This document shows, in pieces, positions 7,284 through 17,056 of a stretch of DNA of 34,451 nt (positions within the stretch are counted from its first letter, which is position 1; each line of letters begins with the position of its first letter). A program made the position numbers and the translations under genes. This DNA comes from an archaeon. Its GTDB lineage: Archaea; Nanobdellota; Nanobdellia; SCGC-AAA011-G17; GW2011-AR17. The stretch is taken from NCBI GenBank assembly GCA_018653605.1, contig JABHYY010000027.1:1-34451 (forward strand). Direction: 5' to 3'. The notes beneath the pieces were generated by a model, which saw nothing but the letters and a program-made list of their open reading frames with translations, searched no databases and was not told the DNA's origin.

Positions 7284-10200
7284 TTAACTTGAAACAACTG
7301 CAGAACAAATTCCTTCTCTAGAACTTCCTAAGATTCTTACATCATCATCATTTTCTAGACCACCACTTTCACAATCTTCTTTAAATCCTTCCCACATTGT
7401 AGTCCCATATTCAAAGTGCCAAGCTTCTCTACTATATCTTACCCAACCAACCTCATACATAATATTAGTCAACTCATTACTAGAATCCATAGAATGCAAT
7501 TCACCATCAGAATCATAATACTGGATATCTACAGCTCCCCCCTGTACATGAGGACAACCACTTCCATCAGTACCAGGGTCACAAGCTATATTCCCATTTC
7601 CACTTTGATACAAATCCCAAAAGTATAATTGATCATCATAACTCCTATAAGCTGAAATAACATTAATATTATAACCCACATCTTCAAACTCTTCTTCAGC
7701 CACTAACAATTTTTCATAAGCTTCAGAAGTCAACATACAACCATCACCAGTACATTCAACTGAATCAATATCTACAACCACTACATTAAAAACTCCTTCA
7801 GAACCACCACAATAAGAGTTATACAATTCATCAACATCCTGAGCATTAACATTTTCAACATAATTAGGATCACCAGAACAAGCAACACTTCTATCACAAG
7901 AAGGCCAACCATTATAACCTCTTAACCCAGCATCCCAACCAGTATAAGTTTTTTTATTCCCTGATTGTCCACTATAACAACAGTATTCATTACCATCTTC
8001 ATACTGATCTTTTCTATATACCAAATGACCAATACCTAAAATAATATTACACTCCATATCATAAGCATTATCACCAGAAGAACAACTTTTACCATTAGTA
8101 GAAGCTTCAGTTAAAATTGCACCACCACTATTAAACCAATCACCATGTGAACCTAAGTTTAACTGCATTACACCATAATCATTAGTAGAACTTCCATAAA
8201 CTTCACTTTGAGAATCACAATCAATTCCACTATCATCACAATGTTTAAAACTTGATTCTTGTTGAGCAACTTTCAAAGCAAGTTTTTTTCCTTCAGCATC
8301 TAAACCCAATTCATCAGCAACTTCACAAATTTTCTGAACAATTAATTTTTGATTAGCAGTATAACTACTAGCACTAGCATCATTAGAACCACTAGAATCA
8401 CCAACCTCACTACAAACACCACCACTATAACTACAAACTTTACCAAACTGACTAGTACAAATTTCAGACTCACACCCCTCTTGATCATCACTTAAATCAG
8501 TACACTCATCAGCATCTTTACAAGAATAACAATAATCATCAACAGAATACTTCTTCTCAACATAATAACAAGTACTACCAACATCATGACAACTATCAAC
8601 ACCACAAAAACTAACCCAACCATCACCACAAGATTCACAATCAAAAACAATTTGTTCCTCAAGCTCTTCTGTGCTAAAAGACAAAGTCCTCTTCAACAAC
8701 TCACTATCATACCTATCCAAGACAAGCAACTCAACTTCATCATCTCTACTTCCTGCAGTATAACCACAAATAACCTTACCACTATCTTCCTCACACTCTC
8801 TGCCACCTATGTAAGCTTTATCATTAGCTAACAAATTAGTAAACTCAAATCTAAATTCATCACCAACATCAACAACAAACAATAAATCATTAGTTACATC
8901 CTCTTCATCAGACTGGCCCTGAGATATTTTTAATCCAGTGTATTCAATATCCCCTCTACCTTTAACTTCACAAGCACCAGGAACAAATGACACTGCTTCT
9001 GCAAGAGAATACTGACCAGCAGCAGCATACTCAAAACTCATTGTATCTTCAATAAACACACCCCATTTTTGAATTAAATCAACAACATTTTTACAATTTC
9101 TTTTCTCTTCATCTTTATGCTCAGCCAACAACCTAGTAAATTCTGAAGAACTTTCTTCATCAGCCAAATAACTATCCAACCCAAGTGCTTGCTTACTCAA
9201 GTCCCAATTAGTTTCAGCTAATTCATCAGCAACAATTTCATTTTTCTCAGCATCCCTAATACTAAAACTACCTGAGTTAAGCCAACAATAACCAAGGAAC
9301 CTTCCAACATCATCATAATCACAAGTACCAATCATTCCCCAATCACCAGAAATTCCTTGACCCTTTCCAGGATTATCAACACTACAAACTCTTTGCACAC
9401 CAGTAGACAAAGCACCAAATTCATAAGGCAACAAAGAAGCTCCTCCAACATTTGCATTAGAAACATCATTCAAAGCAGGACTCATAGTTGCAGCATCAGG
9501 ATAACACTGTTCAGCACTAGAAATATTTTTTAATACCTCTCCAGCAACTAAACTATCTTTCATATAATCCAATGCAAACGAAGTACTAACCATTCCAAAG
9601 CCACACTGTTCTTGACCATTAATTGTAATACATAACTCATCAAACCCACTCTGTGTTACACAGTCCATAGTTTCATCAGCCATTCCAGCCTTCTCAATTG
9701 TACCACTAGTACCACCACATTCACTAGTCAAACCATAAGTCTGACCAGTCAAAGAGTTTCTCAAATAAACAGAATAAACAACCCTATCAATGTTAGCATT
9801 ATCACCAGCATAGATATGATAGAAAACTTGGTAAGCACTCTGTCCTAAAGTTTCTGAATAAGGTTTAACAGTCATATGTCCAGTAAACTGAGTAGGATCT
9901 TCAGGTGTTGCAATTTGATCAATAAAATCTCCAAACCAAGGAGTCTTAGCATATATTGCTTGCTTACAAATTTCAGTACCAACCTCTTGCATACTTCTTC
10001 CTCTAAATGCAGCAAACGCTTGGTTAGAATATTCAGTTGTAAAGTAAGTAAATGAGGATTTCACATTTTCCATATTCTCTTTAAACTGGAAGAACTCTCC
10101 ACCACCAGCTTGATCACCAGCACCAAACATCTTACCACCAAGGAAATCAAGTATTCCACCACTACCCTGGAAAATTGCAACTATCTCTCTAGTAAACAAC

Positions 10201-13200
10201 TCACACATATACAAACTATAAATACTATCACAAATTCCAACATACTCACCATCGAACTTTGCTGTCTCTAAACATTGAACCATTCCATCCACTTGTGATT
10301 CCCAGAACTTCAAACTAGCAAGTACACCAGTTAAACAAATAGGAACAGGATCACCACTTCCTTGAGGAAGAACAACAGATCCAACAAACCCACTCTGAAC
10401 AACATCATCAACATACCATCTTCCACCCAAGTTAAACCTTGATGGTGGACACATTACAGGATCACAAACAGTAAACAACAATTTACAATCACTAGGATTC
10501 ATAACTTCATAACATCCAGCAACACTACCAGTTTGTACACCAGAAGATTTTCCACTACTTACAGGAAAATCATGATTATCAATTGTAACTCTAGTATTTT
10601 CATTAAACTCAGTTCTTACAAACTGATGTATATGTGAAACATATTCATTATACATTGTAGTACTCAAACTAATTTCCGTTTCATGATGCACTTGCACATC
10701 ATCAGTTGTACATAACTTTCCATCAGCACCAACATTCCAAACAGAGAACCTACTAGCTTCATTTGTTTTTGAATACTCTTCAATCTTAACAAAATTACCA
10801 TCTTCATGAGGCAAACAATAAGGCATTCCAGAAAATTCACCAGTTCCCCAAATTTCAATAGTTGCATCATCAGCCCAGGTTTGTCTCAACTCACCAGAGT
10901 TAAATGCTTCCTCTCCCATGAAAATAACTTCTTTAGTTGATGTTATATACAACTTCTGTCCACTTCTAGTAGCAAGCTCTTGACTAACTACTGAAGCACT
11001 TTGTAATACTGCAGAATCAAAAGCTGCAAGCTGAGTATCAATAGTTGTTATAATTCCATCATAACCTTCACAACTTCCAGCACTTGTTTTAGTATAAGTT
11101 GCTTTCCATTCAGTTAAATAAGTTTTCAAATCAATAGTACTCATAACACTAACTTCGACTGAAGAACCACTATCAGTATAAACAATTCTATCTCTTGTTG
11201 AAGAACCAGTAAATATCTTTCCTGCTGACCTTATTGTCGCACTTTCAGATTCACACTTTTTTTCAAATGTAACAATATCATTAAGTATTGGATAACCTGC
11301 AACATCAACATCAAGTTCACCACCAGAAACATGTTGTTCATAAATACCGTTAAACATATTTTCTCTAGCATCCTCATCCAAACCATCAGCATTTTCTAAA
11401 GCTTCAGAAGCAGCAATACAAGCAGTAGTTCTTTGATCTAAATTATTCCCACCATAACCAGTTGTTAAATCATTAAGATACTGTTCATTCCCCGGTTGCA
11501 TCTCAGCACTTAACCTATTTTGTGCACCATAGAAAGCTTGATATTCTTGTTTTGTAGCATCAGACATAAACACACCAGCACCAACATACTCTTCACAATC
11601 CTCCAAACTCCCATTAAACTTACCACTCAAATCACTTTCCCAATTACCATAAATCCCAGCATCAGCATCATCCCTAGCCTGTCCATAAGCATCCATATCA
11701 TTTTCAATATCACTTGAATGATCCAACATACACTCATCATAAGTATTATACTCTCTAGTAGAATAATCCCCACTACTTCTTTCATGACAATAAGACTGCC
11801 AACCACTAGCACCATCAGGTCCAGAGATTGCATCACCACGAGCTTGTGCAGAAGTTGAACCAAAACTACTCTTTAAAGTTACAAAAGCAAACACAGCATA
11901 ACAAACCTTATTCCAATTTGTAACAAGCTTATCCAAAAAGTCAACAGTTTTCTCTAACTTCTCTTTCAAACTTTTAAACTTCTCTAACTTTTCATCAATC
12001 TGTTCAGGGTTCAATTCAAAAGCTCTTTGCTCAATAGGAATATGAATTGAAAAATTAGTTTTACTTTTCAAAGTTTCACCAGAACCAGGAATGATAGTCA
12101 AATGCACTTCCTTCTTAACATCAATATCCTTAATTTGAATTTGATGACTACTCAATGTAGCAGTCCCACCCTCAGCAACACTATCTTTAGATTTACTAGA
12201 ACTATACCCTTGAGCATCTTCAAGAACCTCTTTAGTAAAATAAACATAATCATCTTTAATACTACTAATCAACCAATTTACATTCTCACCATTATCATAA
12301 ACAGCAGAAGTAAACAAGTAATCACCTTCATAATAAGTTTCACTAATTCCATTGTCACTAATCACAGCACTAGTTAACTCTTCATCACTAGCATGTTCAA
12401 TTCTTAACAACTTAACTTGAACTTGCCTTGCAGAATCATCAATAGTAACTTCACCATAACTAAAATCACCAGACATAGTATTCATTAACTCAACAACTTT
12501 AGCATTAATATCTGAATCACCAACATACTGTCCTCTATTATCAACACGAGTGTAATAGTGTAAAGCTTTTTCATTAGCAACCATCTTATCATTTGCAGAA
12601 TCAAAATTACTAGCTAACAACTCATACAACTCACCAAGTTTAACCTCACCAAGATCCAGATAAGAAACTCCTTCTAAAGTTTCTTCATCACTAAAATCTT
12701 CAACCAAAACTTTATACTCAGCAATTGCAGAACAAATCAACTGATTCAAAACATTATCATCCAACTGAGCACTCTCATCAAATACAGTAGGCAACTCATC
12801 TAAATAATAAAACCCAATATCATTACAAGGATCACCAGACCCATACTCTTCAATCACAATAGTTTCACCATCAATAGAATAAAAATATCCAACAGGCAAA
12901 ATACTAACCAAAACTTCTTTCACAGTATACCCATCAACCATATTAAACCTATTTGTAGAGTCTAAAGCATTAGCAACATTAGTAACATCAACTCTAACCC
13001 CATACTGATTAAACACACTATCCAACTCATTCACAGGAACAGAATCAATTGTTTTATCAGTATAAATTATACTATCTCCACTCCTTGCAGAAGAATAAAA
13101 CTGTCTATTCAAATCAGTAGACTCACCTGACATACCCATAACAGTTGTAATAGTTTTCTTGTTACCTTTTTTATCTCTAATCTCCAACACATACTCAGTT

Positions 13201-14222
13201 CCACCACTTCCTCTTTGTTCATACAAATTTGAAACAGTCCAAGTTGAACCAGGGAAAAGAGACATATCTTCATTCAAAACCATTTGATAAGAATCACCAT
13301 CTACCATAACACTAGCAACAGCTCTTTCCTTTGCAGGATCTTTCAAAGAATCCAACCTAACCCTAAACTTAGAATTAGTCAAAGCAACCTCTTCAAGATC
13401 ACCCAAGTCAAAATAATTTGAAGTTTCACCAACATTCAAAGTTAAATCAGCAATAGCTCGAGGAGCACCAATGATTGGCCAGAACAAATCTTTGTTACTA
13501 TAAATTGTCAAATCAACTTGATTATCCATGATCTCTTTAGCACGAATAATTCCTCTTCCACCAAAAAAAGTATACCTACTACCTTCAGACTGCAACTTAT
13601 CCTCCCACTCATCCACATCCTCATCCTCAGGCAAAACTAAATAAGTTTGAGCCAAAGTAAACAACCTTTGCGCTTCAGTAAAATGAATCTCTGCACTAAA
13701 AGTCAAATTAACTTCATCAGGCATTTCAATTTCATTCTCTTGTTGTTTCAATGTAATCACAAGATAACCCAAAGTATCCAAATCCTGCTCAAGTGGCTTA
13801 ACATACTTAGGCTCACCACGAACAGCATCTTTTGTTTGAATATCAGCAGGCTTAACTTTAACTTTTTCAACTTCAATACCACCATACAAAGGTTCAGTTC
13901 CATCTTCATACCCAGTCAAAGTATTAACTAAAGTACCAGCAGTCAAACCAGAAAGAAACGCATAAACTCGAACATCATTATCAGCAAGTAAATTAGAAGT
14001 CAAAATTGTAGGCTCATAACTTCGAACAAAAATAGGAATTGTATCACCAGTATCATCCTCTTCAAAATTTTGCAAAGCCCTTTGTTCTTCTTCATCTTCC
14101 CAATCTAAATTTTCACCAGCAACAGCCTCTAATTCTTCATCTGAAATATCATCAGCAACAGCAAATGGCATGCTTACTAACAAAACCAATACAAATATTG
14201 CTAACCACCTTTTTACATTCAT
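7284..14222 (-). CDS. Giant secreted protein (2312 aa) with C-terminal SLT-like lytic transglycosylase and VanY/M15-like peptidase domains
   Basis: Signal peptide MNVKRWLAIFVLVLLVSMPFAVADD; domain motifs given in the two domain features below. Confidence 0.9.
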   Translation of the reverse strand: MNVKRWLAIFVLVLLVSMPFAVADDISDEELEAVAGENLDWEDEEEQRALQNFEEDDTGDTIPIFVRSYEPTILTSNLLADNDVRVYAFLSGLTAGTLVNTLTGYEDGTEPLYGGIEVEKVKVKPADIQTKDAVRGEPKYVKPLEQDLDTLGYLVITLKQQENEIEMPDEVNLTFSAEIHFTEAQRLFTLAQTYLVLPEDEDVDEWEDKLQSEGSRYTFFGGRGIIRAKEIMDNQVDLTIYSNKDLFWPIIGAPRAIADLTLNVGETSNYFDLGDLEEVALTNSKFRVRLDSLKDPAKERAVASVMVDGDSYQMVLNEDMSLFPGSTWTVSNLYEQRGSGGTEYVLEIRDKKGNKKTITTVMGMSGESTDLNRQFYSSARSGDSIIYTDKTIDSVPVNELDSVFNQYGVRVDVTNVANALDSTNRFNMVDGYTVKEVLVSILPVGYFYSIDGETIVIEEYGSGDPCNDIGFYYLDELPTVFDESAQLDDNVLNQLICSAIAEYKVLVEDFSDEETLEGVSYLDLGEVKLGELYELLASNFDSANDKMVANEKALHYYTRVDNRGQYVGDSDINAKVVELMNTMSGDFSYGEVTIDDSARQVQVKLLRIEHASDEELTSAVISDNGISETYYEGDYLFTSAVYDNGENVNWLISSIKDDYVYFTKEVLEDAQGYSSSKSKDSVAEGGTATLSSHQIQIKDIDVKKEVHLTIIPGSGETLKSKTNFSIHIPIEQRAFELNPEQIDEKLEKFKSLKEKLEKTVDFLDKLVTNWNKVCYAVFAFVTLKSSFGSTSAQARGDAISGPDGASGWQSYCHERSSGDYSTREYNTYDECMLDHSSDIENDMDAYGQARDDADAGIYGNWESDLSGKFNGSLEDCEEYVGAGVFMSDATKQEYQAFYGAQNRLSAEMQPGNEQYLNDLTTGYGGNNLDQRTTACIAASEALENADGLDEDARENMFNGIYEQHVSGGELDVDVAGYPILNDIVTFEKKCESESATIRSAGKIFTGSSTRDRIVYTDSGSSVEVSVMSTIDLKTYLTEWKATYTKTSAGSCEGYDGIITTIDTQLAAFDSAVLQSASVVSQELATRSGQKLYITSTKEVIFMGEEAFNSGELRQTWADDATIEIWGTGEFSGMPYCLPHEDGNFVKIEEYSKTNEASRFSVWNVGADGKLCTTDDVQVHHETEISLSTTMYNEYVSHIHQFVRTEFNENTRVTIDNHDFPVSSGKSSGVQTGSVAGCYEVMNPSDCKLLFTVCDPVMCPPSRFNLGGRWYVDDVVQSGFVGSVVLPQGSGDPVPICLTGVLASLKFWESQVDGMVQCLETAKFDGEYVGICDSIYSLYMCELFTREIVAIFQGSGGILDFLGGKMFGAGDQAGGGEFFQFKENMENVKSSFTYFTTEYSNQAFAAFRGRSMQEVGTEICKQAIYAKTPWFGDFIDQIATPEDPTQFTGHMTVKPYSETLGQSAYQVFYHIYAGDNANIDRVVYSVYLRNSLTGQTYGLTSECGGTSGTIEKAGMADETMDCVTQSGFDELCITINGQEQCGFGMVSTSFALDYMKDSLVAGEVLKNISSAEQCYPDAATMSPALNDVSNANVGGASLLPYEFGALSTGVQRVCSVDNPGKGQGISGDWGMIGTCDYDDVGRFLGYCWLNSGSFSIRDAEKNEIVADELAETNWDLSKQALGLDSYLADEESSSEFTRLLAEHKDEEKRNCKNVVDLIQKWGVFIEDTMSFEYAAAGQYSLAEAVSFVPGACEVKGRGDIEYTGLKISQGQSDEEDVTNDLLFVVDVGDEFRFEFTNLLANDKAYIGGRECEEDSGKVICGYTAGSRDDEVELLVLDRYDSELLKRTLSFSTEELEEQIVFDCESCGDGWVSFCGVDSCHDVGSTCYYVEKKYSVDDYCYSCKDADECTDLSDDQEGCESEICTSQFGKVCSYSGGVCSEVGDSSGSNDASASSYTANQKLIVQKICEVADELGLDAEGKKLALKVAQQESSFKHCDDSGIDCDSQSEVYGSSTNDYGVMQLNLGSHGDWFNSGGAILTEASTNGKSCSSGDNAYDMECNIILGIGHLVYRKDQYEDGNEYCCYSGQSGNKKTYTGWDAGLRGYNGWPSCDRSVACSGDPNYVENVNAQDVDELYNSYCGGSEGVFNVVVVDIDSVECTGDGCMLTSEAYEKLLVAEEEFEDVGYNINVISAYRSYDDQLYFWDLYQSGNGNIACDPGTDGSGCPHVQGGAVDIQYYDSDGELHSMDSSNELTNIMYEVGWVRYSREAWHFEYGTTMWEGFKEDCESGGLENDDDVRILGSSREGICSAVVSS
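7380..7760 (-). other. D-Ala-D-Ala carboxypeptidase/endopeptidase-like (VanY, peptidase M15) domain within the 2312-aa CDS
   Basis: NVISAYRSYDDQ...; HxxGxAxD zinc motif as PHVQGGAVDI; ExWHxE motif as EAWHFEYG; boundaries approximate. Confidence 0.85.
7800..8350 (-). other. SLT-like (lysozyme-fold) transglycosylase domain within the 2312-aa CDS
   Basis: KVAQQESSF (catalytic-Glu context), YGVMQLN (GxMQL motif), AGLRGYNGW...DPNYVENVN (YNxG...Y-x-x-x-V motif); boundaries approximate. Confidence 0.82.
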
Positions 14223-16228
14223 CTTAACTCAGGTTCCACCATTCCTAATGAAGCTTCATACAAAGCATAAGCCTCTTCAACATCTTCAGCACTATCAACT
14301 TCCATTGGCGCTGCAATGTAAAATGTAACATGCGTTGCATCATAAAGATCAGCCCTGTTAGGCTCCCACACCAACTCAACACTACCACTCAACACACTAT
14401 CAAGCTCATAGTCACTCATATCAACATCAACACAACTTTCACCCATCCCAAATATTCCAGTCAACCCAGACACAGGATTTGAAGTACAACTTTGCAAAGT
14501 TTGCGCAGGCACATTAATATCAAACCCACCCTCTTGCATCATTACACCTTGAACATCATAAGTTCCAGGAATAATCTCCAAAACACCAGTACCATCATCA
14601 GGATAAAACACACTAGTTGAATAACCAGTACTCTGTTCAGTCAATCCAATGTAAGCTGTTTCATCACTCTTCAAACTTCTAGTATTTCCATCACCATCCA
14701 CAACCTTAATATCATAACTCAAATTCACTTCCTGCTCTAAAATCACAGTAACAGTACTTTCTTCAAAAGTTGAAACCATCTCTCTACCTTCAACATACCC
14801 TTCTTTGTTCACAACAACAAAACCATTAGAACAAACAGGGAACATTGCATAAAGAGAAGCATCACCAATTCTACCTGAAGTAATACCCATATCACAAACA
14901 TAGTTTATACACTCAAAACTAACATCAGCATCAACTAAATCAATAAGCCCACCATCACTCTCAACACCAGAAGCATAAACAGTCATTAGAGTAACAGCTT
15001 CATCACAAATAGCATCACTCTCAACCTCACCAAAATCTTCATACACAATTTCATTAGTTCTAGCTTGATTATTATTAATTATAACCATTGTAGCAAACTG
15101 AAAAACATACCCTGTATCATCATCACTTAAAGTAATCAAAACAGGAAACTTAACATCATAAATAAATTTGTAATCCTTCAAACAAAACAAACTTCTTAAC
15201 ACAGCACCAATCATACCAGAGTCACCACCAGAGTTAGAAGTCATAACACCATCTTCATTTGGATAAACACCCATCTCAAAAGGCCAAGAAGTAAAATACA
15301 ACAAATTTGCACTATACTCTTTAAACCCAGAACCTAACACATCCCACTCATAATAATTCTGCATAACTTCATCACTTATACTATAATCTAAACCACCAAT
15401 TTTAATGTAAGGAATATTATTTGCCAAACCTTGCTTCAACTCTTCCTGCACTTCTTCAACATCCCACTCTTCTTTATCACAATCAAAATTAGTTTCAGAC
15501 ATTGGAACACCCTCTTGAAGGAACATCACATCATAAGCCATATCTTCCAAATAAAAATCTTCATTCTCTTTCATTTGAATTGTAACTGCAGCTTCATACA
15601 TTTCACCCAAAGGCACATCAACACTTTCATAAAAATAAGGAAACTCAAAAACAAACTCATCCACTGCAACCTTAACAGGATAATCAACAGTAAACAAAAC
15701 TTCATCATTTAAAATTTCAACTTCAGTATAAACATCACCAGCAGAAATGTTATACTCTTCATACAAAGAAAAGTTTGAAGCACACCTAGCTAAGTTTTCA
15801 TCAACATAAACACCAAGCTCAACTTCCATCTCTTCTTTCAAAGGAATCTGTGAATATTGCACAGCATTAGAAGCTTCATAAAACCAATAAGTTGTTTTCA
15901 TACCAGAACCTTCAAAGATTTCTAAAGAATTTGAAAAAGGATTGTAAACAGTAGAGGGTATTGGATCATCAGGAAGATCAATATAACCACCCTGCATACC
16001 TAAAATATCAACAGCTTCAATAGTTAATTCTTCAACACAAGCACTAATAGACTCATGCACTTCTTCAGCTTGACTTGGAATTGCTAAACTATCAGCAAAC
16101 CCTTGTTCCCATTCAGATTGAAACAATTCAGCCCGAAAATAATAACCTAAAACAACTAGTGAAACTACAAGAATACCAATTATAATAAACAAAGTAACCT
16201 GCCCTCTTTTTTGCATATAAAAATTCAA
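14219..16228 (-). CDS. Membrane-anchored extracellular protein (669 aa)
   Basis: N-terminal 'MQKRGQVTLFIIIGILVVSLVVLGYYF' anchor/signal; carboxypeptidase-regulatory-like segment (YDIKVVDGDGNTRSL...GVLEIIPGTYDVQGVM); stop overlaps the start of the 2312-aa gene (ATGA). Confidence 0.8.
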   Translation of the reverse strand: MNFYMQKRGQVTLFIIIGILVVSLVVLGYYFRAELFQSEWEQGFADSLAIPSQAEEVHESISACVEELTIEAVDILGMQGGYIDLPDDPIPSTVYNPFSNSLEIFEGSGMKTTYWFYEASNAVQYSQIPLKEEMEVELGVYVDENLARCASNFSLYEEYNISAGDVYTEVEILNDEVLFTVDYPVKVAVDEFVFEFPYFYESVDVPLGEMYEAAVTIQMKENEDFYLEDMAYDVMFLQEGVPMSETNFDCDKEEWDVEEVQEELKQGLANNIPYIKIGGLDYSISDEVMQNYYEWDVLGSGFKEYSANLLYFTSWPFEMGVYPNEDGVMTSNSGGDSGMIGAVLRSLFCLKDYKFIYDVKFPVLITLSDDDTGYVFQFATMVIINNNQARTNEIVYEDFGEVESDAICDEAVTLMTVYASGVESDGGLIDLVDADVSFECINYVCDMGITSGRIGDASLYAMFPVCSNGFVVVNKEGYVEGREMVSTFEESTVTVILEQEVNLSYDIKVVDGDGNTRSLKSDETAYIGLTEQSTGYSTSVFYPDDGTGVLEIIPGTYDVQGVMMQEGGFDINVPAQTLQSCTSNPVSGLTGIFGMGESCVDVDMSDYELDSVLSGSVELVWEPNRADLYDATHVTFYIAAPMEVDSAEDVEEAYALYEASLGMVEPELR

Positions 16229-16277
16229 GGTTTTTTACTTTAAATAGCTTTTGTTATTAAATAATTAAAATATATAA

Positions 16278-16907
16278 TTATAAGAGATATTTATGAACAA
16301 GGTCATCTAAATCACCTTTTTCCCAAGCTTTAACTCCATCTTCTCCAGCATCAACAATTCTAGTGTAAAAATCCTCACCAAGATGCCCATCAGCAAAAGC
16401 ATCTCGTACAGGACCTGAAAAAAATCTCTTCCTAATGTCATGCCAAACATTTCTTTCAATCCCATGCTTTCTTCCCACCCCTTTTACATAAAATGGTAAA
16501 CCAACTGAATAAGCACTTGATTGTGCAGCTTGTGCAACAGAACAAACAACAACTTTTGCACCTTCAGGAATTTTACCCTTAAGATGATCAAAATAAAAAG
16601 CAACAAAATCATCACATCCACTCCCAGGATGTCCAACATAATCCCTTATTTCAACTCTTTGACCTTCAACTAAATCTGCAACAAATCTCCCCAACCAATT
16701 TTTATCAGGACCACTCACATCTGGAACATCAGCATCCAAAACATATAAATCAAATTCCTGATCAGCAACAATTTCAGCACCTTCATTAGTATCAAAAGCA
16801 AGAGTTGTTCTTTGCATTAATTCAGAAAAACCAGGATGCAACCCTCTCTGCAACCAAGGCAAAAATATTGGATAATCATCCAACCAAAAAATTCTTTCAA
16901 AATCCAT
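16278..16907 (-). CDS. Response-regulator receiver-like protein (divergent)
   Basis: Acidic 'IFWLDDYP', 'DLYVLDADVPDVSG' (candidate phospho-Asp strand), 'KVVVCSVAQ'. Confidence 0.5.
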   Translation of the reverse strand: MDFERIFWLDDYPIFLPWLQRGLHPGFSELMQRTTLAFDTNEGAEIVADQEFDLYVLDADVPDVSGPDKNWLGRFVADLVEGQRVEIRDYVGHPGSGCDDFVAFYFDHLKGKIPEGAKVVVCSVAQAAQSSAYSVGLPFYVKGVGRKHGIERNVWHDIRKRFFSGPVRDAFADGHLGEDFYTRIVDAGEDGVKAWEKGDLDDLVHKYLL

Positions 16908-16947
16908 AATTAAAAAATAGAATAAAACTATAAAAAGATTATTGTGA

Positions 16948-17019
16948 TGGGCCTGCCAAGAATCGAACTTGGTACCTCTTCCACGTCAAGGAAACGTCAT
17001 ACCACTAGACCACAGGCCC
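16948..17019 (-). tRNA. tRNA-Val(GAC)
   Basis: GGGCCTG...CAGGCCC-A73; anticodon arm TTTCC-TTGACGT-GGAAG; T-loop TTCGATT; no intron. Confidence 0.93.
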
Positions 17020-17056
17020 TTATAAAAATTAATTTTTTTAACAATTAAAAACATTT

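Noticed and set aside
7284-14222. Possible bacterial contamination because of the murein-hydrolase domains
   Set aside because: The window also carries archaeal TFB, eS8, LSm, eL37, eS1 and archaeal tRNA features (BHB introns), with similar AT-rich composition throughout.
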